Assembly: GCA_026461505.1 (NCBI GenBank)
Contig: JAPJMW010000205.1
Span: 1 to 35,661, forward strand
From: Beijerinckiaceae bacterium
GTDB taxonomy: Bacteria; Pseudomonadota; Alphaproteobacteria; Rhizobiales; Beijerinckiaceae
Direction of reading: 5' to 3'
DNA length: 35,661 nucleotides
The stretch's first letter is position 1. The number at the start of each line of letters is the position of its first letter. Positions 23,579 through 31,614 of the stretch are shown piece by piece. The notes under the pieces were generated by a model, which was not told the origin of the DNA, searched no databases, and saw only the letters and a list, made by a program, of their open reading frames with translations. A program made the position numbers and the translations under genes.

Positions 23579-24508
23579 ATGTCCAAGAACGGTGGCGTGG
23601 CTATCCTTGGAATTTTTGTGGCTGATTTGGCTTTTCGATCCGGCAGGATGCCTGCGGTGGGTGAAACCATTATGGGTTCCGGCTTTGCCATGGGGCCGGG
23701 CGGCAAGGGATCCAATCAGGCGGTGGCGGCCGCAAGGGCTGGAGCCGCGGTGACCTTTATCTCGCGTTTGGGCCAAGATTCCTTTGGTGATATCGCGATG
23801 GCGACCTGGCAAAAAGAGGGCATTACGACCCGCGTTGCACGGTCTGGCGATGCGCCTACCGGAGCAGCGTTTATTTACGTCAACGACGTCAATGGCGAGA
23901 ATGCAATTATCGTTGTGCCGGGCGCTGCGGGATTGATCTCGGTGGCAGATGTCGAGGCAGCGTCTGATTCGATCAGCACAGCGAGCGTCTTTGTTACGCA
24001 ATTGGAGCAGCCTGCGGATGCCGCTTTGCGTGCATTGCAGATTGCCAAAGCAGCGGGTGTAACGACGATTTTCAATCCGGCACCTGCGGCTCCTTTTGAT
24101 GCGGCGATCTATCCTTTGGTGGATTACATCACGCCGAATGAAAGTGAGGCTTCATCTATGGTCGGTTTTCCTGTCGTGACTGTCGATGATGCGCGTAAAG
24201 CGGGCGATGCGCTTTTGGCTAAAGGCGTTGGTACGGCGTTGATTACGTTGGGCGAAAAAGGCGCTTTGTTTCATGATAAAGCGCAATCCGTGCTGGTGCC
24301 CGCCTTTGACGCGGGCACGGTCATTGAAACCGCAGGCGCGGGAGATGCCTTTAATGGCGGCTTTGCGGCGGCGCTGGCAAAGGGCATGGAGCCCTTGGCT
24401 GCGGCGCGATTTGGCTGTGCGGTTGCAGGGATTTCCGTCACGCGTGCTGGAACTGCACCTGCAATGCCGACGCTAGACGAAGTGGAAGCTTTGCTCAACC
24501 GCATCTAA
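23579..24508 (+). CDS. rbsK: Ribokinase
   Basis: A 309-residue PfkB-family kinase, the normal length of ribokinase. GPGGKGSNQAVAAARAG at about 39-55 is the sugar-binding motif, NGENAIIVVPGAAG follows the ribokinase pattern, and ETAGAGDAFNGGF carries the catalytic Asp and anion hole. It phosphorylates D-ribose (or a close analogue) at O5 using ATP. A GCGGGGGGA ribosome site lies about seven bases before the ATG. It is divergent from the mutarotase gene and followed 76 bases later by the importer ATPase. Other PfkB sugar or nucleoside kinases share these motifs, so ribose is likely but not certain. Confidence 0.86.
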   Translation: MSKNGGVAILGIFVADLAFRSGRMPAVGETIMGSGFAMGPGGKGSNQAVAAARAGAAVTFISRLGQDSFGDIAMATWQKEGITTRVARSGDAPTGAAFIYVNDVNGENAIIVVPGAAGLISVADVEAASDSISTASVFVTQLEQPADAALRALQIAKAAGVTTIFNPAPAAPFDAAIYPLVDYITPNESEASSMVGFPVVTVDDARKAGDALLAKGVGTALITLGEKGALFHDKAQSVLVPAFDAGTVIETAGAGDAFNGGFAAALAKGMEPLAAARFGCAVAGISVTRAGTAPAMPTLDEVEALLNRI

Positions 24509-24584
24509 CCGCTTGCAGTGGCACCTAAAACATCGCAAATTGACGTTCGGCCTTCAAAGGCAAACAACATATCGGGGGGAATGA

Positions 24585-25682
24585 ATGGCCGGTCTTGCAT
24601 TGCGCGGTGTCAGAAAATCGTTTGGCAGCGTAGAAGTCATTCGTGGCGTTGATCTCGATATTAAGGATGGTGAATTTTGCGTGTTTGTCGGCCCCTCCGG
24701 CTGCGGTAAATCCACGCTGTTGCGCATGATTGCCGGCCTTGAAGAGATGAGCGATGGCTTGATCGAGATCGGCGGCAAGGATGTTACGTTTTTACCTCCC
24801 GCCAAACGCGGCATCTCCATGGTGTTTCAATCTTACGCGCTCTATCCGCATATGACGGTGCGCCAGAACATCGCGTTTGGCCTCAAGATGGCCAAGACGT
24901 CGCGCGATGAAATTGCTGCGCGGACGGCGAAGGCTGCAAATCTTTTGCAATTGACCGATTATCTCGATCGCAAGCCCGCGCAATTATCGGGCGGACAGCG
25001 CCAGCGCGTGGCGATTGGTCGTGCGATTGTCCGCGAGCCGGAAGTGTTTTTGTTCGACGAGCCTTTATCGAATTTGGATGCCGCTTTGCGCGTTCAGATG
25101 CGCATCGAAATTGCTAAGCTGCATAATGATCTCAAAGCCACGATGGTTTATGTGACGCATGATCAGGTTGAAGCCATGACGATGGCTGATAAGATTGTGG
25201 TATTGAACGCAGGCCGCATCGAGCAAATCGGTAGTCCGCTGGATCTTTATCACCGCCCCAATAATCTGTTTGTCGCTACCTTTATTGGTAGCCCGAAAAT
25301 GAATCTGATGCCCGGTGAAGTAACCGGCGTCGAGAATGGTTCGGCAAAGGTTGTTCTAAAGGGCGGCGCTCAGATTTCCGTCGATACGCATGGCAAGTCG
25401 ATTAGCAATGGTCCAGTGACGGTTGGCATACGGCCTGAGCATATCGGCGTCGGCCAAGCGGGCGCGCCGAATAGTGTTCCGGGCAAAGTGGTTTTGTCCG
25501 AGCATTTGGGTGGTGAAACCATGCTCTATGTTGAAACCTCGGCTATCCCGCAATGCGTGGTGAAGACCGATGGTTTGGCCTCGCAAAAGATTGGCGAAAC
25601 CGTTTCGCTTTCGCTGCCCGCTAATACCTGCCATCTGTTTGATGCCAATGGGCAGGCGATCGTCAACGGCTCCTTGATCTGA
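24585..25682 (+). CDS. ABC importer ATPase, UgpC/MalK type
   Basis: A 365-residue ATPase of the CUT1 family. Walker [10 protein letters not shown] is at 36-44, then the Q-loop [11 protein letters not shown], signature [14 protein letters not shown], Walker [13 protein letters not shown] and H-loop [17 protein letters not shown]-terminal TOBE regulatory domain of about 130 residues ([23 protein letters not shown]) completes it. The ribosome site is a GGGGGGA run four bases before the ATG. The cognate permeases and binding protein are on the opposite strand, converging from the right, and lack their own ATPase, so this is almost certainly their energising subunit. It is probably cotranscribed with rbsK. 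Confidence 0.92.
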   Translation: MAGLALRGVRKSFGSVEVIRGVDLDIKDGEFCVFVGPSGCGKSTLLRMIAGLEEMSDGLIEIGGKDVTFLPPAKRGISMVFQSYALYPHMTVRQNIAFGLKMAKTSRDEIAARTAKAANLLQLTDYLDRKPAQLSGGQRQRVAIGRAIVREPEVFLFDEPLSNLDAALRVQMRIEIAKLHNDLKATMVYVTHDQVEAMTMADKIVVLNAGRIEQIGSPLDLYHRPNNLFVATFIGSPKMNLMPGEVTGVENGSAKVVLKGGAQISVDTHGKSISNGPVTVGIRPEHIGVGQAGAPNSVPGKVVLSEHLGGETMLYVETSAIPQCVVKTDGLASQKIGETVSLSLPANTCHLFDANGQAIVNGSLI

Positions 25683-25687
25683 GCCGT

Positions 25688-26812
25688 TTACGGTTCGTAC
25701 GGTTCGCGGTCGAGACTGAACTTTTCATCAATCCGCCCGATTGCGGCGATGAGTAAATCGGATAGTCCGACGAGATCGTTGAGATCACACATTTCAAGCG
25801 AGGAGTGCGTGTATCGGCACGGGAATCCCATATCGATCACGGCGACGCCCGAACCGACCAATTGCACATAGGATGATTCCGTTAGTGCACCGATATGCGC
25901 GCTGCGTTGCAACGGAATGCCCGTGGCCTTCGATGTTTCTTTGAAAAGCGAGACAATGGCAGGATGCGGAATAGCACCATTCAGCGTACCGCGTCCGTGG
26001 AAACTATACATGCCCATGGCAGGGCCACCCCCTAAGCGAACATCACCTCGGCTTGCCATATCAGGCGTGTCGGACGCCAAGATCAAATCAAGTTGTATGG
26101 CGATATCGGGTTGCAGGGCTTGGGCGGCTGTAACGGCACCGCGCAGATTGAATTCTTCCTGAACGGAGAAAACGAGATGCACCGTCGGATGATTTTTTGA
26201 TGCAATTAAATGCTTGGCCACATCCAGAACAACGGCGCATCCGGCGCGATCATCGATCGATGTGCCTGCGATGCGACCATTCGCAAGCCTAATAACATTC
26301 GGACGATAGACGACAGGTGTTCCAATATCAATGCCAGCCTCGCTCGCTTCAGTGGCAGAGCTAAAGCCCGCATCGATATAGATCTCTTGATAGGGCACCA
26401 CTTTGTATTTTTCTTCCGGCCCCGTCGCATGATGGCTTTTATTGGCGATAATGCCGGGCACATCTTTGTCCGCGCCAACGCAGAGTAGAACCTCTTGCGA
26501 GGCAAGCGCACGCTCCGGCACGCCGCCTAACCGTTCAACACGAATGAGGCCATTCGCTTCAATTTTTCGAACGATCAATCCAAGCTGATCGATATGCGCA
26601 TAGAGCATCACGCTCGGTGCGCCCTTTGTACCTGGCGTTGTGGCAATGAGATTGCCGAGACGATCCGTTGTGTGAGGAAGGCCAAGTTGATCGAGCTCTT
26701 TTGCAATCGCTCGACGAACGCGACCTTCATGACCACTCAGGCCGGGGATCAGCATCAGATCATGCAATGATTGAGCTAGGCTTTCGAGCCGCGATTGTGT
26801 TGACGAAGCCAT
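25688..26812 (-). CDS. M42-family metallohydrolase (SgcX/FrvX-like)
   Basis: A 374-residue dizinc hydrolase of the M42 clan. Metal-binding and catalytic landmarks are YAHIDQLG (H73, D75), SIDDRAG, the glutamate pair in VFSVQEEFNLRGA, LILASDTP and the C-terminal CRYTHSSLE. M42 includes TET aminopeptidases, but SgcX and FrvX sit in sugar operons and are poorly characterised. The position next to an SgcQ homologue, four bases downstream of it, points to the SgcX role: perhaps deacylation or hydrolysis of an imported conjugate. AAAGG lies eight bases before the ATG. It is the last gene of the importer operon, ending five bases from the convergent ATPase gene. No signal peptide, so cytoplasmic. 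Confidence 0.87.
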   Translation of the reverse strand: MASSTQSRLESLAQSLHDLMLIPGLSGHEGRVRRAIAKELDQLGLPHTTDRLGNLIATTPGTKGAPSVMLYAHIDQLGLIVRKIEANGLIRVERLGGVPERALASQEVLLCVGADKDVPGIIANKSHHATGPEEKYKVVPYQEIYIDAGFSSATEASEAGIDIGTPVVYRPNVIRLANGRIAGTSIDDRAGCAVVLDVAKHLIASKNHPTVHLVFSVQEEFNLRGAVTAAQALQPDIAIQLDLILASDTPDMASRGDVRLGGGPAMGMYSFHGRGTLNGAIPHPAIVSLFKETSKATGIPLQRSAHIGALTESSYVQLVGSGVAVIDMGFPCRYTHSSLEMCDLNDLVGLSDLLIAAIGRIDEKFSLDREPYEP

Positions 26813-26816
26813 TCGC

Positions 26817-27629
26817 TTAGCCTTTTCGTGCCGCGCGGGCCAACTTCATAAATTCCATCGCACGATCCGGATCAACGGCATTCCATGTGTGACCATCGAC
26901 TTTGAGCGATGAACCAACAATGCAGCCATCGGCTACATTGAGCACATCGGCAATGGTTGAATGTTTTACACCCGTATTGGCAAGCACAGGCGTCGTCGGT
27001 AGAGCCTTTTTGACGGCTTCGAGATCGGTCATCTTGGCCGCTTCACCGGTGATGGCACCCGATACCAGAATGGCATCTGGAATGCTTGAGAACACGGCAC
27101 TGCGTGCGCGGTCTGCAAGACTACGCTTATCGAGCGAATCGGCAAATTCGGCGGAGATGTTGTAAAGCAGCGGCATGTCGCTTCGACCAAGGCGATCCCG
27201 ATACCGCATCGCAGCGCCTGCATTTGGAGTCCAAGGCCCCATATCGGATGCATAGGTGCCGGTAAAAATTTCACGCACAAAAGATGCGCCCGTGGCAGCC
27301 GCTAGCGCGATACTGCTCATTGGGTCCCACAACACATTAACGCCGAAGGGCAGCGTAATTTCAGAGCGAACCTGCCCAATGATATAGGCCATAGTTGCCG
27401 TTGATGCCGTGTCGACATTGAATTCGTAAGGGCGATCATTTTCATTGCCGAACATGATGGCGTCGAAGCCAGCGGCTTGTAAGGCTTTGATGTCTTTTCT
27501 GACGCCGTCTAACAATCCTTTCAATCCGGCCTCAGCGTCATAAAGCGGTGAGCCAGGCAGGGCTCCAAAATGAACCATGGCAATGACTGGCTTTGTATGA
27601 CCAAACACCCGCGTAAATTTAGTTGTCAT
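26817..27629 (-). CDS. BtpA/SgcQ-family TIM-barrel protein
   Basis: A 270-residue member of the BtpA/SgcQ family. Recognisable blocks are KPVIAMVHFGALPGSPLYD at the N-terminus, GFDAIMFGNENDRPY, LPFGVNVLWDP, SFVREIFTGTYASDMGPWTP, ILVSGAITG and LANTGVKHSTI. The E. coli homologue SgcQ lies in the uncharacterised sgc sugar operon and is annotated as a putative nucleosidase; cyanobacterial BtpA was linked to photosystem I assembly. No firm activity is known for bacterial members. Here it is in an ABC importer operon beside an M42 protein, which supports a catabolic enzyme acting on the imported compound. GGAG lies about nine bases before the ATG. Confidence 0.88.
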   Translation of the reverse strand: MTTKFTRVFGHTKPVIAMVHFGALPGSPLYDAEAGLKGLLDGVRKDIKALQAAGFDAIMFGNENDRPYEFNVDTASTATMAYIIGQVRSEITLPFGVNVLWDPMSSIALAAATGASFVREIFTGTYASDMGPWTPNAGAAMRYRDRLGRSDMPLLYNISAEFADSLDKRSLADRARSAVFSSIPDAILVSGAITGEAAKMTDLEAVKKALPTTPVLANTGVKHSTIADVLNVADGCIVGSSLKVDGHTWNAVDPDRAMEFMKLARAARKG

Positions 27630-27673
27630 TTATTCATCACTCCGTCATCAAGCCGATTGAGTTGGCTCGATTT

Positions 27674-28603
27674 TTATTTTACGGCACCCGCTGTTAGGCC
27701 CTTTACAATATAGCGTTCAAGGAAAACGCCAATTACGATTAGCGGCGCGATCGCGCCGGTCGATAACGCAGCCATCGTCCACCAGCTAATGCCTTGTGAG
27801 CCAGTTTGACTTGCAACCATAACCGGAACGGTTTTCGCATTGGTGCTGGTGAGGAGGGCTGCAAAGAAATATTCATTCCAGCACAGCACAACCGATAGAA
27901 TGAAAGCAGCCACCAAACCCGGAAGAGCAAGCGGAAGAACAATCCGGATGAACGCCCCCCAAATGGTGCAGCCATCAACAAGGGCAGCCTGTTCCAGTTC
28001 AATCGGGATCGTTTCGAATTGATCGCGCGTGATCCAAATCACAATCGGTAACACCATCAAGGTGTAAACCAGGATCAGTCCGATGAGGTTATCCAGCAAA
28101 GCGAGTTCCTTGTACAAAACAAGAAACGGCATTGCGAGAACAACGGGCGGAAGCAGCAATTGCGAAAGAAAGAAAAAAGAAATGTCCTTATTGCGCCACG
28201 GGCCGAATTTATAATTGAAGCGGGCCAAGCCATAGGCAGCAGGCGCGCCAATGATAACGGCCAGTAACGACGCTCCAACTGACGCCATGACGCTATTGCC
28301 AAAGCGCAAGAGAAATTCATCGCGCACCGTTGAGACTTGGAAAATCGTATCCGGCGAAAGACCAAGCGAGCGCCAACCTTTCCAATCGCCCTGAAAGCGG
28401 CCGATAAAGGGAATAATGTCGCCTTGGGTGACGTTTACAGCGGTTTTAAACGATGTCGAAATCGTCCAATAAATCGGGAAGAGGCAAATAAAGGCCCATG
28501 TCAGAAGCGCGGCATAAATGAGAATTTTCGCTGTCGCTCTGCTCCAATTCCAAGGCTGCGATGCACGGCGACGAGCAGCATAGGCTTCGCTTGCAGTGGT
28601 CAT
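27674..28603 (-). CDS. Carbohydrate ABC importer permease (MalG/UgpE type)
   Basis: A 309-residue BPD_transp_1 permease with six hydrophobic segments. FPIYWTISTSFKT follows the first helix as in MalG-type subunits, and the EAA loop that docks on the ATPase is visible as LEQAALVDGCTIWGAFIRIVLP. The start overlaps the stop of the preceding permease as ATGA, so the two are translated together and should form a heterodimer. The gap to the SgcQ-family gene is 44 bases. Confidence 0.92.
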   Translation of the reverse strand: MTTASEAYAARRRASQPWNWSRATAKILIYAALLTWAFICLFPIYWTISTSFKTAVNVTQGDIIPFIGRFQGDWKGWRSLGLSPDTIFQVSTVRDEFLLRFGNSVMASVGASLLAVIIGAPAAYGLARFNYKFGPWRNKDISFFFLSQLLLPPVVLAMPFLVLYKELALLDNLIGLILVYTLMVLPIVIWITRDQFETIPIELEQAALVDGCTIWGAFIRIVLPLALPGLVAAFILSVVLCWNEYFFAALLTSTNAKTVPVMVASQTGSQGISWWTMAALSTGAIAPLIVIGVFLERYIVKGLTAGAVK

Positions 28604-29703
28604 TGTGCAGCCTCCCGGCGCATAAAGCGGCCAACCAGATTAAGCAGGATCGTGATGAAAATAATAATGATGATGAGGTACACTTCGGCGGCCATGGTGC
28701 CGTAGCCGACATTGGACCTGTCACGATATTCGCGGAAAATGAAACTCGACACCGTGTCGGTTGCACCACCCGGACCACCGGATGTTGTGTTGATGACGAT
28801 ATCAGCCAGTTTCAATTGAAAAATAATCCGCAACACAATGGTCGTTACGCTGACGGGTAACATCAACGGGAACGTGATGTGCCAAAAAGAAGTCCATCCC
28901 GCAGCGCCATCAACCTTAGCTGCTTCTTGAATATCTTTTGGCATCGCTTGGAGACCAGCCAAGATCAAAATGATCATGAAGGGAAGCCATACCCAGGCAT
29001 CGAGTGCCAAAATGTTAAAACGAGCAATCCATGGCGTTGCAAAAAAGGCTGGATTTTCCCAGCCGAGGTGACGCGCTAGGCCAGCCAGTGGGCCAAACCG
29101 AAATTCCATCAACGATTTGCCGATCATCCAACTGACGGCAACGGGGCTCAGCATAAAGGGCAACAAAAAGGCGACGCGGAAAAATTTACGGGCGCGGATA
29201 TCGGCATTGAGCAACAGGGCCAAGCCAAAGGCGAGCGCATATTGGAGCAAGACACTTGCGACATAGAAGGTCATGTTGCGCAGCGCGTTCCAAAAATAGG
29301 AATCGTTATAAAGCGTTCTTAGATTATCAAGCCCATTGAATTTTTGACCGTCGAATGAACTTAAATTCCATTCGCTGAACGCGATGTAAAAACCAAACAC
29401 AGTTGGAAAAATAACCATCGCGATGGTGAAGAGCAGCGCAGGGAGTAGAAACAGCGCTTTGTGGCCCGCTTCACCGCGCATCATCACTTGGCTGATGCCC
29501 ATTGAAACCGCCCACACGATATAGGCGTAGAGCGAAGGACGCCAATCGGGCAGGCCAAAAGCGAGCACACCGCTAGCATCTAGAATTTGAAATATCACAG
29601 TTGCTGCAAGCAACAGGCTGGTCAACACAATCAGTAAACGTCCGGCAGATTTGCGGCCCGCAGGGATTAAGGATGCATGGCCCATAGCAAATGATTGTGA
29701 CAT
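28600..29703 (-). CDS. Carbohydrate ABC importer permease (MalF/UgpA type)
   Basis: A 367-residue permease with two extra N-terminal membrane helices before the usual six, as in MalF. The EAA loop is IQEAAKVDGAAGWTSFWHITFP. Two starts are possible: ATG 29703 and GTG 29712, neither with a convincing ribosome site; I use the ATG. Weak initiation here and the hairpin upstream both fit lower expression than the binding protein. It overlaps the next permease by four bases. Confidence 0.9.
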   Translation of the reverse strand: MSQSFAMGHASLIPAGRKSAGRLLIVLTSLLLAATVIFQILDASGVLAFGLPDWRPSLYAYIVWAVSMGISQVMMRGEAGHKALFLLPALLFTIAMVIFPTVFGFYIAFSEWNLSSFDGQKFNGLDNLRTLYNDSYFWNALRNMTFYVASVLLQYALAFGLALLLNADIRARKFFRVAFLLPFMLSPVAVSWMIGKSLMEFRFGPLAGLARHLGWENPAFFATPWIARFNILALDAWVWLPFMIILILAGLQAMPKDIQEAAKVDGAAGWTSFWHITFPLMLPVSVTTIVLRIIFQLKLADIVINTTSGGPGGATDTVSSFIFREYRDRSNVGYGTMAAEVYLIIIIIFITILLNLVGRFMRREAAQ

Positions 29704-29758
29704 GAAAACCACTTTTAAGGGATGAAGTCGAAATGTAAGGCGCAGTCTTAAAATGAAT

Positions 29759-29790
29759 CGACTGGCGGCGATGGATAGCGCCGCCAGTCG
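29759..29790. repeat. Perfect 12-bp stem-loop between binding protein and permease genes
   Basis: Arms CGACTGGCGGCG and CGCCGCCAGTCG are exact reverse complements around an eight-base loop. In the minus-strand transcript the hairpin begins 32 bases after the binding-protein stop and is followed by ATTCATTTT rather than a clean U-run. It is likely an intra-operon stabiliser or partial terminator, in the same position as the one after rhaS. Confidence 0.78.
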
Positions 29791-29822
29791 TTATTGGTTT
29801 TCAATCAAGCAGCATGGCCTGA

Positions 29823-31487
29823 TTACATGCCAAGCGAGGCCCGATAGAGCTTCAATTGGTTTTCGCGACCGATTTGATCGGTCAACTTGTCCCAAGCTGC
29901 TGCAATCGAGTCTGCGCCCTGCTGAGCCGTCATCTTGCCTGCAAACACCTTTGCAAGTTCGTCTTCGGCGACGCTGTAGTATTGGAAGATACCAGGGATA
30001 CGTGGCTCAATTGCACGGTTCGGGTGGTTGTAGGAGCCGAACTGCGACTTGAGATACGACGTGATATAGTCCTTGTTATAGCCTGCACCAACCCATTCAG
30101 CGATGTCCGAATGGCTGTTGCGGTGAACCTGCATGCCCGATGGATACATCACCATCCAGAGGGACAGATCCTTGCCGCCGAGGTGAGCAGCAGCAGACCA
30201 TGCAGCCTTCTGCTTCTTTGGATCGGCATCAACACGCGCCATCACGTAAACGCCCCAACCGAGATAGGCGCAGTTTGGTGATACGTTTGGACCGCTTGCG
30301 AGCTTTTCCCACTTCGCCGTCTTATAGTTATAGACGTCGTCGGAGCCAGGCAGGATATCGAACGCAACATCATTGCCGATAACCGATGTGTCGCTCGTAT
30401 TGGCCATCGAGCCAACGTCACCCCACCAAGAAAGCATCGAACCTGTACCAGCAAGGAACTGCTGGAAGGCGGTCGTGCCTGGATCGGCGTTGAGCTGATC
30501 GGCAGGCTCGGATGGCAAGCAATCGATCACGTCCTGAATGGCGCGAACCCAACCTGGATTGTTGACGAGTGGCTTCATGTTTTCTGGATCGAACAACCAA
30601 GCCTTGTTGTCTGGGTGCTTCACATAGGCCGTTGCACGGTCTTCGAGGAAGTAGAAGCCGAAGCCGCCCCAACCCTTGGCTGGATCAAGATAACCAATGG
30701 CGTCTTGGCCCTTGATCTTCTTGCCCTTCAAGAACTTCGTGACTTCGTTCACCTTCTGCCAGGTCTTTGGCACAGCCCATTCGCCCTGATGGCCTTCGGC
30801 CTTCCAAGCTTTGGCTAATTCGGCATCGGAGAAATAGTCGGTGCGGTAGTTGAAGTTATGGCAGTCGCCGTCGATCGTGACGCGGTAGGTCTTGCCGTCC
30901 CACGTGCCGACTGGAGGCTTGAGGTAATCCGAATAATCCTCAATATCGATCTGCTTCTTGACCCAATCTGGCATGACCGAGGCAAGGCCCTTGCCGCAAA
31001 CATCGCCTTCGAATGGTGCGCCCATTTCAAGAATGTCGAAATCGACGGTCTTGGTGGCAATCGATTGCTGGAGGCGAGCGTTGTAATCGGCCTGTGCAAG
31101 ATCGATCCAGTTGATCTTAGCGCCTGTATAGGCTTCCCAAGGCTTCAAGAAGCCACGGAACAGCATGTTGTGGAGGTTCTGGTTGTTGAGGCCCATGAAG
31201 TTGAGCTCGACGCCCTTGAATTCACCAGGCTTCACGTTGGCCTTGGTGGCTTCCAAGCACATTTCGCCAACCTTCTGCCATTCAGCATCGCCAGGCGAAC
31301 CTTTGCCGACCCCTGGAATTTTGAGGATCGATGCGCGAAGGCTATCCGCAGCAAGTGCTGATCCTGATACTGCGGCTGAACCCAGACCGCCTGTTGCGCC
31401 AAGCGCTGCAACGCCTGCTGCGCCCTTCAAGAGGCTACGGCGGTCGGTTTGCATGCCTAAAAGCTGGTTGTATTCTTCAACCTTCAT
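29823..31487 (-). CDS. Large Tat-exported carbohydrate-binding protein of an ABC importer
   Basis: A 554-residue periplasmic binding protein of the family-1 (SBP_bac_1) class, about 130 residues longer than typical members. A twin-arginine signal, DRRSLLKGAAGVAALGATGG, follows a 14-residue polar leader, so export by Tat is expected. The YTGAKINWIDLAQADYNARL block, the WDGKTYRVTIDGD segment and the LSWWGDVGSM segment are typical of carbohydrate-binding members. GGGAGAGAG lies just before the ATG. It heads the operon of two permeases, SgcQ-family protein and M42 hydrolase, and uses the ATPase encoded on the other strand. The size suggests a large or conjugated ligand, which is only inference. 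Confidence 0.9.
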   Translation of the reverse strand: MKVEEYNQLLGMQTDRRSLLKGAAGVAALGATGGLGSAAVSGSALAADSLRASILKIPGVGKGSPGDAEWQKVGEMCLEATKANVKPGEFKGVELNFMGLNNQNLHNMLFRGFLKPWEAYTGAKINWIDLAQADYNARLQQSIATKTVDFDILEMGAPFEGDVCGKGLASVMPDWVKKQIDIEDYSDYLKPPVGTWDGKTYRVTIDGDCHNFNYRTDYFSDAELAKAWKAEGHQGEWAVPKTWQKVNEVTKFLKGKKIKGQDAIGYLDPAKGWGGFGFYFLEDRATAYVKHPDNKAWLFDPENMKPLVNNPGWVRAIQDVIDCLPSEPADQLNADPGTTAFQQFLAGTGSMLSWWGDVGSMANTSDTSVIGNDVAFDILPGSDDVYNYKTAKWEKLASGPNVSPNCAYLGWGVYVMARVDADPKKQKAAWSAAAHLGGKDLSLWMVMYPSGMQVHRNSHSDIAEWVGAGYNKDYITSYLKSQFGSYNHPNRAIEPRIPGIFQYYSVAEDELAKVFAGKMTAQQGADSIAAAWDKLTDQIGRENQLKLYRASLGM

Positions 31488-31535
31488 TGGACTCTCTCCC
31501 TTTTTTATCCGCGTCTGATTTTACGCTGGCACGGT

Positions 31536-31563
31536 AAGCTATCCTAGCAAGAGACAGTGTCAA
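31536..31563 (-). promoter_or_regulatory. Candidate promoter of the binding-protein operon
   Basis: Read on the minus strand, a perfect -35 box TTGACA (31563-31558), a 16-base spacer and a weak -10 box TAGCTT (31541-31536) lie about 50 bases before the binding-protein start. It separates this operon from the PfkB gene upstream. Confidence 0.5.
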
Positions 31564-31577
31564 TGGGCGAAAGGCCG

Positions 31578-31604
31578 TCGATTTGAATTTGTTTCGGAAA
31601 TCGA
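31578..31604. promoter_or_regulatory. Inverted repeat upstream of the binding-protein promoter
   Basis: Perfect seven-base arms TCGATTT and AAATCGA are separated by 13 bases, just upstream of the candidate -35 box and just after the PfkB gene. It could be an activator or repressor site; the wide spacing makes a terminator hairpin less likely. Confidence 0.35.
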
Positions 31605-31614
31605 GGGGTATTCC

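Noticed and set aside
24540-24568. TTGACG before the importer ATPase as a second promoter
   Set aside because: No acceptable -10 box follows at 16-18 bases, and the gap to rbsK is short, so cotranscription is simpler.
25683-25720. Tandem ACGGTTCG repeat after the ATPase gene as a regulatory element
   Set aside because: It lies within the C-terminal codons of the M42 gene, encoding a short REP/YEP repeat, and has only two copies.
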